Shown here in pieces: positions 5,778 through 6,433 of a stretch of DNA of 6,433 nt. The notes under the pieces were generated by a model. It worked only from the letters and a program-made list of their open reading frames with translations. It did not search any database and had not been told where the DNA came from. This DNA comes from Dehalococcoidia bacterium. Its GTDB lineage: Bacteria > Chloroflexota > Dehalococcoidia > JACVQG01. Made by a program: the position numbers and the translations under genes. Location of the stretch: contig JACVQG010000188.1 of assembly GCA_015661045.1 (NCBI GenBank), positions 1 through 6,433 of the forward strand, in the 5' to 3' direction. The stretch's first letter is position 1. Each line of letters starts with the position of its first letter.

Positions 5778-6389
5778 CTAACCGTGCCTGGCGCCTGATT
5801 GCAGGTTACGCATTGTCATGCCGAGATAAACGCCCAAATAGGACAGGTCTTCTGTAGGGAGATAATGGGGGGCGTTAGCATCAAAAAGAACATTTACCGA
5901 AGGGGAGACCTCTTCATCACCTAAATATAGTATGACTGCCATGGGTAGTTGTGGCAGAGCCAGAAACCGGAAGGAGGCGTCACCAGTCCGGCTCATAGGG
6001 ATACCTCCCATCGCTTCACCGGCCTTGTGAAAACCCTCCAGGTCATTCCCAAAAGCCTGTAATAAAGAACGAATTGCCATATTGTTGAAGCGGCTTTCGA
6101 ACAAGGCTGCGCCGGGTAATTGCCGGTAGGTAATCCACTGGTCAGCCTCCGGTGTGCCATCGGCGGTAACAAGATAATGGAGAATCAGTAGCTCCAGCCA
6201 GGGGGGTAGCGGGTTAGATTTATCATCGGTGACTTTGCCCCGTGGCATCGGGATCAAAATAGTCCGGTTAAAAAACGGCAGGTGGAAACGGCCTTCTTTA
6301 AAGTCTGCTCCGCTTTTAGCCCCTACTACATAAGGGCTTAAATTCTGCAATTCCTGCCAGGCCAAATCCAGGCCAGTATCCAGAGGCAT
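5778..6389 (-). CDS. DUF3786 domain protein
   Basis: A soluble protein of 203 residues. The C-terminal part, D137-A-S-F-R-F-L-A-L-P-Q-L-P-M-A-V-I-L-Y-L-G-D-E-E, then N166-V-L-F-D170 and H175-Y-L-P-T-E-D-L-S-Y-L-G, is characteristic of DUF3786. No cysteine is present in this copy, although some family members are fused to iron-sulfur or other metal domains. The function is unknown. I prefer the ATG at 6389 (AGGTGA just upstream); a GTG at 6395 with a GGAGGTGAGG stretch before it, or an in-frame TTG at 6431, are possible, and the frame is open to the window edge, so the N-terminus is not settled. It is on the same strand as moeA but 309 bases away, so it is probably separately transcribed. Confidence 0.75.
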   Translation of the reverse strand: MPLDTGLDLAWQELQNLSPYVVGAKSGADFKEGRFHLPFFNRTILIPMPRGKVTDDKSNPLPPWLELLILHYLVTADGTPEADQWITYRQLPGAALFESRFNNMAIRSLLQAFGNDLEGFHKAGEAMGGIPMSRTGDASFRFLALPQLPMAVILYLGDEEVSPSVNVLFDANAPHYLPTEDLSYLGVYLGMTMRNLQSGARHG

Positions 6390-6392
6390 GTT

Positions 6393-6415
6393 CACCTCTC
6401 TTACCTCACCTCCTG
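6393..6415 (-). promoter_or_regulatory. Purine-rich ribosome binding region of the DUF3786 gene
   Basis: The minus strand carries overlapping GGAGG, GAGG and AGAGAGG motifs just before GTG (6395) and ATG (6389). The nearest motif favours the ATG, while the upstream one fits the GTG. This is why the exact start is uncertain by two codons. Confidence 0.4.
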
Positions 6416-6433
6416 GCCCCCTCTCCGTCAACG

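Overview
The window reads as ordinary chromosome from an anaerobic bacterium, with mid-range GC content, good Shine-Dalgarno sites and frequent TTG starts. The gene mix (zinc-dependent phospholipase C-like protein, HisD, a DUF1858 redox-disulfide protein beside a short heme-copper-oxidase-like membrane protein, MoeA/MobB, DUF362, DUF3786) is what I would expect in Chloroflexota of the Dehalococcoidia type or in a syntrophic or sulfate-reducing anaerobe. That taxonomic guess is inference and of low confidence. I see no mobile elements, CRISPR, tRNA or rRNA.

Layout. Plus strand, 1-1991: the C-terminal 221 codons of a zinc-dependent phospholipase C-like protein, overlapping by 4 bases a TTG-started hisD. 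The hisD stop codon lies in an 11-bp hairpin (1988-2015). The opposite arm of this hairpin carries the stop codon of the converging minus-strand gene. Minus strand, 2700 to 2012: a two-gene redox unit, a four-helix heme-copper-oxidase subunit I-like protein (2287-2700) followed by a 68-residue DUF1858 protein with a CxxC motif (2012-2218). It is preceded by a near-palindromic Crp/Fnr-family site that resembles the HcpR type and sits at about -41.5 from the best promoter. Minus strand, 5468 to 2857: moeA, mobB and a DUF362 gene, closely spaced in one probable operon for molybdenum cofactor biosynthesis. A 309-base gap with promoter candidates, a perfect palindrome and a possible structured leader precedes moeA. 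Minus strand, 6389 to 5778: a DUF3786 gene.

How they work together. MoeA inserts molybdate (or tungstate) into molybdopterin. MobB normally assists nucleotide attachment to form the guanine dinucleotide cofactor. The DUF362 protein is linked only by position. The small redox unit is probably an NO- or redox-stress module. HisD stands alone here and may catalyse the last histidine step or a related oxidation.

The two most notable points are a mobB whose P-loop has lost its Lys-Thr and the following helix by an apparent in-frame deletion of about 10 codons, and the HcpR-like operator placed at a class II activator position before the redox pair. I found no convincing wholly new system.
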